A program made the translations under genes and the position numbers. DNA of 64,000 nucleotides, taken from Amphritea balenae. GTDB lineage: Bacteria > Pseudomonadota > Gammaproteobacteria > Pseudomonadales > Balneatricaceae. Below are positions 46,763 to 54,266 of the stretch, piece by piece (position 1 is the stretch's first letter; every line of letters begins with the position of its first letter). The DNA lies in NCBI RefSeq assembly GCF_003858655.1, contig NZ_RQXV01000016.1:17870-81869 (forward strand), in the 5' to 3' direction. Under the pieces are notes generated by a model. It was not told the origin of the DNA. It saw only the letters and a list, made by a program, of their open reading frames with translations, and made no database searches.

Positions 46763-47922
46763 ATGCTGCAATTCAATTTTTACAGTGCAATTGAGCAGAT
46801 AGATCAACAACAGTGGAATAACCTGTGCGGCACTCAGTATCCATTTATCCGCTATGAATTCCTCCACTGCCTGGAACAGTCTGGCAGCGTCAGCGCAATA
46901 ACCGGCTGGCAACCCTGCCACCTTCTGATCACCGACAATGATCTTCCCATTGCCGCCATGCCCCTTTATCTCAAGAACCATTCTTATGGTGAATATGTGT
47001 TTGACTGGGCCTGGGCTGATGCATACCAGCGCCATGGACTTGATTACTACCCAAAACTTCTGACGGCCATCCCCTTCACCCCCTGCTATGGCTCAGACTC
47101 TGCTTCAGTAATTCATTAAATCAAACCCGGATTCAACAAATAACAAAGCAAGTTATCAGTACCCTGCAAGAATTCGCTCAACAACATAACGCAAGCGGAT
47201 GGCATACCCTGTTTATTGAAAATCATCAATTCATTAATGCCGAAAACCAAACACTGATCAAACGACTTGGTTGCCAGTATCATTGGTTCAATCGCGACTA
47301 CCATAGTTTTGAGGATTTTCTGGCAGGCTTTAGCTCCCGTAAACGTAAGAATCTTAAGAAGGAACGGACCAAGATACTCAATCAGAATATCGAGCACCGG
47401 TTTGTAAAAGGTCCGGAGCTTAGTGATGAGTTGCTTGAATCATTTTATCGTTTTTATCAAATCACCTACCTTAAGCGTGGTCGACAGGGCTACCTGAAAA
47501 AGAACTTCTTCCACCTGCTCAGGGACCTGCTACCCGAACAACTGCTCATCTGCTTCGCTTTCGATACCGGATTCAGCAAGGATGAGCCCGTTGCAGGGGC
47601 ACTCTTTATGCAGGGCGAGGATACTCTGTATGGCCGCTACTGGGGAGCACTCGAAGAGTATGACAGCCTGCATTTTGAAACCTGTTACTACCAGGGCATC
47701 GAATACTGTATCGCTAATCAGATTTCTCGCTTTGACCCAGGCGCGCAGGGCGAGCATAAAATTCAGCGCGGCTTTGAGCCAATAGAAACCTGGTCAACAC
47801 ACTGGCTGGCCCGTCCGGAATTCAGGAGTGCAGTACAGCGTTTTACCGAGGAAGAAGAACAGATGGTGCGGCAAGATATCAACTTCCTGAAACAGCGACT
47901 ACCATTTAAAAAACCATCCTAA
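46763..47922 (+). pseudogene. Frameshifted COG3146-type N-acyltransferase
   Basis: The first frame (46763-47119) has an AGGA site and reads LQFNFYSAIEQIDQQQW ... FDWAWADAYQRHG, then ends after FTPCYGSDSASVIH. The second frame, open from about 47095, continues RLCFSNSLNQTRIQ ... FHWFNRD-like YHWFNRDYHSFEDF, then SSRKRKNLKKER and FDPGAQGEHKIQRGF to 47922. Restoring one base near 47093 would give G-S-R-L and one 386-codon protein, the usual length of this FemAB/GNAT-like family. Either the gene is recently broken, the sequence has a one-base error, or the frame is shifted on purpose; the first two are more likely. Confidence 0.8.
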
Positions 47923-48095
47923 ATTTTGCCGACCCGTTACAGCCTGTATCACATGCTTGCCAAACATCCGCAACTCACTCTCAAATCACCTATACTTTGG
48001 CGCTCAATGATAAGTTCGTTTCTTTTTTAACTACACTTATCCTTAACGACAGACAAAAAGAAATACCAACATACAGCAAGGTAACGGAGTAAGTC

Positions 48096-48467
48096 ATGAC
48101 CGACAAATCACTATATGAACGCCTTGGTGGTTATGATGGGATAACCGCATTTGTTAACAATTTATTACCCCGCCTTCAAAGCGACAGCCAGTTAGGTCGT
48201 TTTTGGCAAAATCGTGGTGATGATGGCATTGCAAGAGAGAAACAACTGTTGATTGATTACCTGTGCTCAAATGCAGGCGGGCCAGTTTATTATACTGGAC
48301 GAGATATGAAGCTATCGCACAAAGGAATGAAAATAAGCCAAAGCGATTGGGAGCTTTTCTTTGAGCATGCAGCTGCCACCATGGAAGATTTGCAAGTTCC
48401 TCAACAGGAGTGCAACGATGTAGTTGCATTTGTATCCGGCTTAAAGAACGACATAGTCGAGGCGTAG
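48096..48467 (+). CDS. Group 1 truncated hemoglobin
   Basis: 123 residues. Family signature: MTDKSLYERLGGYDGITAFVNNLLPRL, then GGPVYYTGRDMKLSHKGMKIS with the heme-ligating H75. Truncated hemoglobins bind O2 or NO and are linked to NO detoxification. It has GGAG before the ATG, with the divergent or separate small genes around it giving no functional hint. Confidence 0.9.
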   Translation: MTDKSLYERLGGYDGITAFVNNLLPRLQSDSQLGRFWQNRGDDGIAREKQLLIDYLCSNAGGPVYYTGRDMKLSHKGMKISQSDWELFFEHAAATMEDLQVPQQECNDVVAFVSGLKNDIVEA

Positions 48468-48519
48468 CGATCTGCGGGACCTAACAGCATTACTGGCAAG
48501 GCCTGTTAAGCCCTGCTTC

Positions 48520-48541
48520 GCTCGACCACTTTTGGTCGAGC
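48520..48541 (+). terminator. Hairpin after the hemoglobin gene
   Basis: GCTCGACCA, loop CTTT, TGGTCGAGC is a perfect 9-bp stem, followed by TATTTCT. The weak T-tract makes it a moderate terminator candidate. Confidence 0.5.
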
Positions 48542-48661
48542 TATTTCTGTCAGCATCCACTTTGAATTGCCAGACTTTCAACTAACTTCTACATTGTTAA
48601 TCAAAGATCTGGCAGCCTGAATAAAGCTAAGAGAAGCCCTGAATACGAGAAGAAGCCACGA

Positions 48662-49000
48662 CTACTCTTCCGAATTATCGTCTACCTCCCTTCTTAGTTC
48701 CTCTTCAATATAGCGTTGAATATATTTGTGACCGTTGCTGGTAACTTTATTAACCCAAAAACAAAAAAGTGCGCCCAGAGGAATAATAATAATTCTGGAC
48801 TCGGGAAACACCACCGATAGCACAATAGTCGCAACTAAAGCGACCAGAATAGACCACCGACCTCGTTTTCGGGCACTAACTTGTATGGCTTCAGCCTCTG
48901 CAGGACTGGTGATCCCCGCTTCTACTAATGAAGCACGAAGAGACTCATATTCTTTTTGTCGGCGGGCCTTCGTGCGTCCAAAGGGATCAAGCAGATTCAT
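48662..49000 (-). CDS. Small membrane protein of unknown function
   Basis: 112 residues. A charged cytosolic N-terminus (RTKARRQKEYESLRASLVEAGI), two closely spaced membrane helices (about 50-66 and 71-87), and a charged acidic C-terminus (YIEEELRREVDDNSEE). No family is recognised. AGGA eight bases before the ATG supports the start. A short overlapping upstream frame (48987-49175) could be translationally coupled, but it is not convincing. Confidence 0.6.
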   Translation of the reverse strand: MNLLDPFGRTKARRQKEYESLRASLVEAGITSPAEAEAIQVSARKRGRWSILVALVATIVLSVVFPESRIIIIPLGALFCFWVNKVTSNGHKYIQRYIEEELRREVDDNSEE

Positions 49001-49162
49001 TTAGTCGTTCCTGAATTAATTTAAAAAAGATTGCTCGTACAGATTCTGTAGCTTTAGTTACCCAGAACTGCAGTAGTACCAGAATAATTTTCGCTTTACT
49101 CAAAGCATCATTCAAGTAATTTGGCCTCAATCCCGAAATACATCCACCCTGCAAAGCAGCTA

Positions 49163-49210
49163 AGCCTAAAAACAACCCAGCCTAAAAATACCTCAGCCTA
49201 CAAAGCACCA
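49163..49210. repeat. Three degenerate 16-bp tandem repeats
   Basis: AGCCTAAAAACAACCC, AGCCTAAAAATACCTC and AGCCTACAAAGCACCA follow one another in register, upstream of the small membrane gene and downstream of the flavin reductase gene. Confidence 0.7.
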
Positions 49211-49268
49211 GGATGAAGGCACTAGCCACAAGAGCATCAATTTAACGCGACCTCTGACCACTTAAGCC

Positions 49269-49883
49269 TCAGAGTTCCCTTGAAATACTCAAAATATCGC
49301 CAAAAGTCACATACTCAACGCCACCCAAACGCCCCAGAGGGTCAATCTTCTTAGCATCAACCTTCATACGCCCTTTAGCATCAACAGCCACAGCAACATC
49401 ATCAATAAATAAATTACGTACCCGCCCAAAAATAAGATACTGCGGTTTATTGCCTATCTCCTGCACGTCATAAAGCTCACAATCCATCGCGATTCGCGCA
49501 CCTTCAACACGCGGCAGAGGCGCATTAGCAAAAGGCAGTAAGTTCAATTCGGCATCCTCAACTTCAGACACCCCCTGCGGTAACGTTTTTGCCGTCCGGG
49601 TTACTTGTTGCGCCTGACCCGAGTGAGCCAGATGAACTACAAAATTTTTACGCTCAAGGATATTTCGATAGGTATCTTTAAGCTCGCCATCAGGCTTATG
49701 TCCGACTGATATCATCAGCAAAGGCGGATCACTACAGACCGCTGTAAAATAGGAAAACGGTGCCAGATTATATTTACCATTTTCATGCTCGCTCAACACC
49801 CAGGCTACAGGCCGGGGCAGAATCGTCTGAGTCATTGTGAAATAAGCCTGATTCGAAGACAATTCTGAAAAATTAATATCCAT
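49269..49883 (-). CDS. Flavin reductase-like domain protein (FMN-binding split barrel)
   Basis: 204 residues of the DIM6/NTAB family. Characteristic segments: ILPRPVAWVLSEHENGKYNLAPFSYFTAVCSDPPLLMISVG, cited as its PRPVAWV and APFSYF parts, and FVVHLAHSGQ. Members bind FMN and either reduce it or serve as oxygenase partners. No oxygenase is adjacent, so its role is open. The start at 49883 has GAGAT nearby. Confidence 0.83.
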   Translation of the reverse strand: MDINFSELSSNQAYFTMTQTILPRPVAWVLSEHENGKYNLAPFSYFTAVCSDPPLLMISVGHKPDGELKDTYRNILERKNFVVHLAHSGQAQQVTRTAKTLPQGVSEVEDAELNLLPFANAPLPRVEGARIAMDCELYDVQEIGNKPQYLIFGRVRNLFIDDVAVAVDAKGRMKVDAKKIDPLGRLGGVEYVTFGDILSISREL

Positions 49884-50109
49884 ATTTTTATCTCAAAAAA
49901 TAGAAAGTTACGCCGATATATCGGGTATCAGCATGCAATTGAGTAACTATATAGCGAAATAGCATTGTACCGCATAAAGTTATAAGAAAATGTTTTCTAA
50001 ATAAGATAGAGAAATAAGGATCCCCTGACTAGAATTTAGGTCAGAAGGCTGCTGTATATTCCTTTTAGCCTTTCTGCCAACAGCATAAGAAGAACAAGGG
50101 GATACCAAA

Positions 50110-50382
50110 ATGCTGACCTACGAAGAGTGCCTTGATATGAGCGATCTGACTCAGGATGAAGTTGAGGCGATTGCTGAGCATGAGCACACGGACCCAATCA
50201 TCGCCATGGCAATGGGTAATTATTTATGCAGCCACCAGGGCGAGAATAAAGTCAAAAAGATCATCCTCGATGACATTGCTAAAGCGCAACGTAAAGGGGA
50301 TACAGCACACGAAGAGGTTCTGCGCAGAGTACTGAATCATTTCATCAGCACCCATCCAGAACATACAGGCTCAACAGCCTAA
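50110..50382 (+). CDS. Small hypothetical protein
   Basis: 90 residues, helical and acidic at the N-terminus (LTYEECLDMSDLTQDEVEAIAEHEH), with a middle HTDPIIAMAMGNYLC segment and a C-terminal helix (EVLRRVLNHFISTH). No family is recognised. AGGGG nine bases upstream and a 13-bp-stem terminator downstream define a single-gene unit of about 300 bases, which strengthens the call. Confidence 0.7.
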   Translation: MLTYEECLDMSDLTQDEVEAIAEHEHTDPIIAMAMGNYLCSHQGENKVKKIILDDIAKAQRKGDTAHEEVLRRVLNHFISTHPEHTGSTA

Positions 50383-50406
50383 CTGCTTAAGATCTATAAG
50401 TTTTCA

Positions 50407-50442
50407 GGAACCCGCTACCCATAATGGGTAGCGGGTTCTTTT
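50407..50442 (+). terminator. Rho-independent terminator
   Basis: AACCCGCTACCCA, loop TAA, TGGGTAGCGGGTT then CTTTTG. A 13-bp perfect stem, the strongest in the window. Confidence 0.9.
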
Positions 50443-50595
50443 GTTGAGAACTCAACAATAACGGGGCTTTGCTGTAGATTTGCTCTACAGATTTATGGCC
50501 AAAGCATATTTCAACTATTTCTGCTTCAGCATTTTCCTTTATAGTTAACCATAATTGCCGATAAGCCTTTAACAACATAGGTAAAAAGGCCTTGT

Positions 50596-51726
50596 ATGGG
50601 ACCCTTTGATAAGGAAAACAAAGAACTACGCAGGGCGTTGCACCTGCTAACCAGTAAGGCTGAACGCAATCAGTCTATACTGCAGTCGTTCTTTGAAATG
50701 GAGATTCGTCTGCTGGGCTGTAATAAGCTCGACGAACTGCTTGACCTTATCCTGATAGAATTCCGTGAATATTTCCGCCTGACCGCCGTAAACCTGGTTC
50801 TTTTCGACCCGGAAAATGCCGCCAGAGACCTACTGGAAGATTACGTCCCCCCAGAGCCTGGGCACAGCCTTCGCTTCGTCAATAATCAGCGACTACTAAA
50901 GAGCATATTTCCCACACCCGAATTACGTGCAGGAGAGCTAAGCTCACCGCTTAAAAAGCTGGCATTCCCCAGTACACCTTTTGTTTTGAGCAGTGCCCTG
51001 CTCCCCCTGGTAAGACAGAACTGTCTGATAGGCAGCCTGCATCTGGGCAGCAATGATCCGGGCCGATACAGCCAACACCTTGATTACAACTATATAAGCC
51101 ACATGGCGTCTGTTATCGCAGTCTGTATTGAGAACTGCATTAACCAGCAAAACCTTAAGCGCTTAAGCATTATCGATATGCTGACCAAGGTACATAATCG
51201 TCGCTCATTTGATCAGGAGATCATTAAAGAGCTATCCCGCTCAAGTCGCCACCAGACTCCGTTGAGCTGCCTTTTCATCGATCTCGATTATTTCAAACTG
51301 GTTAATGATAAGTATGGCCACCAGATCGGTGATAAAGTCTTAAGCTCGATCGGCCAGCTACTTAAAAAGAATCTGCGCAAAACAGACCTGATTGCACGCT
51401 ATGGCGGAGAAGAGTTTGCCGTTCTGCTACCCAACTGCAACAGCGAGAAAGCGATAGAGATAGGCAATAACTTACGTCAGAAAATCCTGCAAATGATCAT
51501 TCACAATAGTGATAGCAAACCATTCAGGATTAGCGCCTCAATCGGCATTACCTATTGCAGCAGTGAACAGCTACTTCAGGCCGACCTTGACCAGGTCGCC
51601 CATAATATATTGAAAGCGGCAGATGACGGGGTTTACCTTGCCAAGCAAAATGGCCGTAACCGGGTTGAATATCAACCACTGCCTGACACTCAACCCCGAT
51701 TAACAGAATCCTTACACAGCGCTTAG
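50596..51726 (+). CDS. Diguanylate cyclase with GAF/DUF484-like sensor
   Basis: 376 residues, cytosolic. N-terminal helix, GAF-like sensor (about 35-185) resembling DUF484 proteins (LHLLTSKAERNQSILQSFF), then a GGDEF domain (195-365). The active site is GGEEF in ARYGGEEFAV, a working variant, and an RxxD inhibitory site (RKTD) lies five residues before it. It should make c-di-GMP. A convergent hemerythrin gene ends two bases after it. Confidence 0.9.
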   Translation: MGPFDKENKELRRALHLLTSKAERNQSILQSFFEMEIRLLGCNKLDELLDLILIEFREYFRLTAVNLVLFDPENAARDLLEDYVPPEPGHSLRFVNNQRLLKSIFPTPELRAGELSSPLKKLAFPSTPFVLSSALLPLVRQNCLIGSLHLGSNDPGRYSQHLDYNYISHMASVIAVCIENCINQQNLKRLSIIDMLTKVHNRRSFDQEIIKELSRSSRHQTPLSCLFIDLDYFKLVNDKYGHQIGDKVLSSIGQLLKKNLRKTDLIARYGGEEFAVLLPNCNSEKAIEIGNNLRQKILQMIIHNSDSKPFRISASIGITYCSSEQLLQADLDQVAHNILKAADDGVYLAKQNGRNRVEYQPLPDTQPRLTESLHSA

Positions 51727-51728
51727 AC

Positions 51729-52277
51729 CTAGCGCAACTCTTGCAGCAATTCAGTATAAAGACCGATATAACGCTGTTTTTGTTTCTCGCTGAATAGCGG
51801 ATCATCCATTTTCGGTAACAGCTTCTCAACTTCCTGCCACTGCTGCTCGGTGGCTATTTCATCAAGCAGAGGAAACAGCGTGCCCTCTTCCAGATTAAGG
51901 TGCTCAATCTGGTGTTCCAGAAAATGCTCTAGCCTGGCAGTAAACTGATCCATTGGTACCACTGAGTCATGAAGAATACTGTCGACCGATTCGATTAATT
52001 CATCGCTAAGCCGCTTGAGATTCTTATGTTCGGCCGAGCATAACTCAATCGCTTCCACCAACTCTGGACAGTCCGTTTCTTTAAAATAACTATAGAGTTT
52101 ATCTTCACGGGGGTGGTGATACGCATCGGCATAATTACTAATATAATCAACCGCGTCACCTAACAGAACAAAATTAGGCATCTCCCCTTGCTTCAGCTGA
52201 TCCAGCTTATTCCCCAGTACCGCCAATAGCTTATTCAGATTCAGATGATCCTGATGTAATTCGCTTAATACAGTCAT
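51729..52277 (-). CDS. Hemerythrin-like domain protein
   Basis: 182 residues from the ATG at 52277, chosen for its strong GGAGGAT site; a longer frame to 52343 lacks one. Iron-binding residues of the four-helix bundle are visible: H in LSELHQDHLNL, YHHPRED, SAEHKNL and the HxxxE-type EHQIEHLNLEEGTLFP. Binds O2 or senses redox through a di-iron site. It lies downstream of a HAD phosphatase gene in the same direction. Confidence 0.85.
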   Translation of the reverse strand: MTVLSELHQDHLNLNKLLAVLGNKLDQLKQGEMPNFVLLGDAVDYISNYADAYHHPREDKLYSYFKETDCPELVEAIELCSAEHKNLKRLSDELIESVDSILHDSVVPMDQFTARLEHFLEHQIEHLNLEEGTLFPLLDEIATEQQWQEVEKLLPKMDDPLFSEKQKQRYIGLYTELLQELR

Positions 52278-52350
52278 AATATCCTCCAACGAAAGCCCAC
52301 TATAGCCGAGCCTCTCAAAACGATCTTGACGAACATCAAACAACTGCCAA

Positions 52351-52953
52351 TCAGGAATTTAACAACTCATGCAACTGCGCCATAGAACGAACCTTCAGGT
52401 CCGTTAGTTCGGGCCAGTCACGCCCCGATCGATCATCGACATGAATCGTCGCCATTCCTGCAGCACGCCCTACCTCCAAATCATAACGAAAATCACCTAC
52501 CATCACACTTTGCCCTGATGATATACGCCACATATCTAACAACATATGAAGCCCCTGTGGATCCGGCTTAGCTAACGCCTCATCTCGCCCGAGCACCGCC
52601 TCAGGTAAAAAATACCCCTGTGCACCAATCGCTTTAAGCGAGATTAATGCAACATCCTTTTTATTACGGGTAAGAATACCGAACTGACAACCGCGTTCAG
52701 CCAATAACTCGAGCAAATTAAGTACACCTTCAGCGGCCTCAGCCTGGCCTGCATAGAAATATTCCAGCTCATCCAGACGTTCATTTAGTCGCTTACGTTC
52801 AGCAACAGGCTTAGCGGCAATGGCCGACAAAATATCAGCATTTTCAGGCAATGAAAGTTCAGACCGGATGTGAGCAAAATCATGTACCGGACGGGTCAGG
52901 GTGCCATCCAGATCAAACACCCAGTGACGGGTATTTCTTAGTTGAGTAATCAC
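52351..52953 (-). CDS. HAD-superfamily phosphatase
   Basis: 200 residues. Motif I DLDGT with D14 and D16, motif II ILTRNK, motif III AKPDP and motif IV VGDFRYD are present, plus a helical cap, so this is a phosphoglycolate-phosphatase-like HAD enzyme; its substrate is unknown. The start is a GTG that overlaps the stop of the AlbA-domain gene (GTGA), so the two are coupled. Confidence 0.82.
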   Translation of the reverse strand: MITQLRNTRHWVFDLDGTLTRPVHDFAHIRSELSLPENADILSAIAAKPVAERKRLNERLDELEYFYAGQAEAAEGVLNLLELLAERGCQFGILTRNKKDVALISLKAIGAQGYFLPEAVLGRDEALAKPDPQGLHMLLDMWRISSGQSVMVGDFRYDLEVGRAAGMATIHVDDRSGRDWPELTDLKVRSMAQLHELLNS

Positions 52954-53762
52954 TCGTCAGGTCCGGTCTGGTTGAGGTTTTCTGTTAACTGGTCAAGACG
53001 GGTACGGATATCCCGCATCATCTCCAAACGACCAGCAGGATTACCATTTTGCGCAATTAAAAGCGCCTCAAGACCAGCAATACTATCCTGAGAGTCCCGC
53101 ACTGCCTGTAACATATTCCGGGATCGCTTTTTGGCACTATCAGTCATCTGGTCCACCCGGTTCAAAGTACGACGTACCTGACCGTCAAGCTCATCAAGAT
53201 GACTAACTAACTGCAACATCCCATTACCAAAGGCATGATCCATCACCCCTAAGCGATGCTCCAGCTGCGTCACAGCTTCACGGAATCGCGACAGAAACAG
53301 CTCACCTTCACGATCCATAAACATCGCCAGTAATTCTTCGGGGAATAAAGCCCGGGAACGGGCGTCGGCTCTGATCGAGTATTCACCACGCTGAGTGCAG
53401 TAAGGCCGTTTCGAGCCGGAAGGAATTTCAATACGGAAAAAAGGTTTGCGCGAAATATTCTCGACGATGAGTTCGATTTCAACAATAGGATAACAATCCG
53501 TTGCTTTATTAATCAGACTCAGACGGGCGCTATCATCAACATCACAACCGACTATGCGCCCTCGCTGTAAACCATCATCACTGGTGTACTCATCGACACC
53601 AACCAGAATAGCGCCTCCCTGAGCAGAGTTGGCGAAAGAGACAAGATCACGACTTTTAATACCATTACTTTCCCGCTTGAAATCGACATCGATCCCCTCA
53701 GGATTGCTTAGCAGGCTGCGGGCCCGCTGACTTATGCCACGGTACTCTCGTTTAACGCTCAT
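52950..53762 (-). CDS. Schlafen/AlbA_2-domain protein with C-terminal coiled coil
   Basis: 270 residues. N-terminal AlbA_2/Schlafen-type domain (about 15-150): EGIDVDFKRE, LVSFANSAQGGAILVGVDE and a YSIRADARSRA end, as in the family of putative DNA/RNA-binding or ATP-binding proteins. The remaining 110 residues form a coiled coil (LDELDGQVRRTLNRVDQ, RTRLDQLTENLNQ) instead of the usual helix-turn-helix. Function is unknown. It is coupled to the HAD phosphatase. Confidence 0.72.
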   Translation of the reverse strand: MSVKREYRGISQRARSLLSNPEGIDVDFKRESNGIKSRDLVSFANSAQGGAILVGVDEYTSDDGLQRGRIVGCDVDDSARLSLINKATDCYPIVEIELIVENISRKPFFRIEIPSGSKRPYCTQRGEYSIRADARSRALFPEELLAMFMDREGELFLSRFREAVTQLEHRLGVMDHAFGNGMLQLVSHLDELDGQVRRTLNRVDQMTDSAKKRSRNMLQAVRDSQDSIAGLEALLIAQNGNPAGRLEMMRDIRTRLDQLTENLNQTGPDE

Positions 53763-53825
53763 CGCTCAGATCCCTGCCTTCTGACGCCTACTCCTCAGTA
53801 TTCAGCGCTGTTGAGTTCACAGCTT

Positions 53826-54212
53826 TCAAACATAGATCTCATCGGCAAAAGGATCCAGCGGGTTTTCAAGCAGCTGATCCTCACGAAAATAAAGGATACG
53901 CCCTTCAAACCTCAAATCGTTAGTCGCAAACCAGCGCAACAGCTCCTCCCGCCCCTCATCGATCTGGAAACTGTCATACCAGGCTGTAGCTATACGGTAA
54001 AAATAGAGAGCAAACAGCGCAAAAGACGCTCCCAGGAAAAATTCTGAGCCAAAACTAAACAACAAAGAGGCTAAACCGGCCAACCAGACACGGCTGGCTT
54101 TCGCTCCTTTGAGCGTAGTATTAGCAGCATCATACTTATCCTGAAATTTCAGGTAGCGTCGATAATTCTGTTGCAGATCAAATTTATCCTGCTCCGGAAT
54201 GGTTCTTTCCAT
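53826..54212 (-). CDS. Membrane protein of unknown function
   Basis: 128 residues. A charged N-terminal stretch with an RRYLKFQDKYDAAN segment, two membrane helices (about 44-58 and 62-82), and a cytosolic C-terminus (LLRWFATNDLRFEGRILYFREDQ, then ENPLDPFADEIYV). I place the start at ATG 54212, since AAGG lies eight bases upstream; the ATG at 54218 would be too close to it. No family is recognised. Confidence 0.6.
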   Translation of the reverse strand: MERTIPEQDKFDLQQNYRRYLKFQDKYDAANTTLKGAKASRVWLAGLASLLFSFGSEFFLGASFALFALYFYRIATAWYDSFQIDEGREELLRWFATNDLRFEGRILYFREDQLLENPLDPFADEIYV

Positions 54213-54266
54213 CTTCATATCCTTTTACTGAAAAAGGGCCAGTTTTTAAACCAACCTTTATCATAA

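Noticed and set aside
48987..49175. A 62-codon minus-strand frame overlapping the start of the small membrane protein
   Set aside because: No clear ribosome binding site or family match; it may be coupled upstream of 48662-49000, but the evidence is too weak for a gene call.
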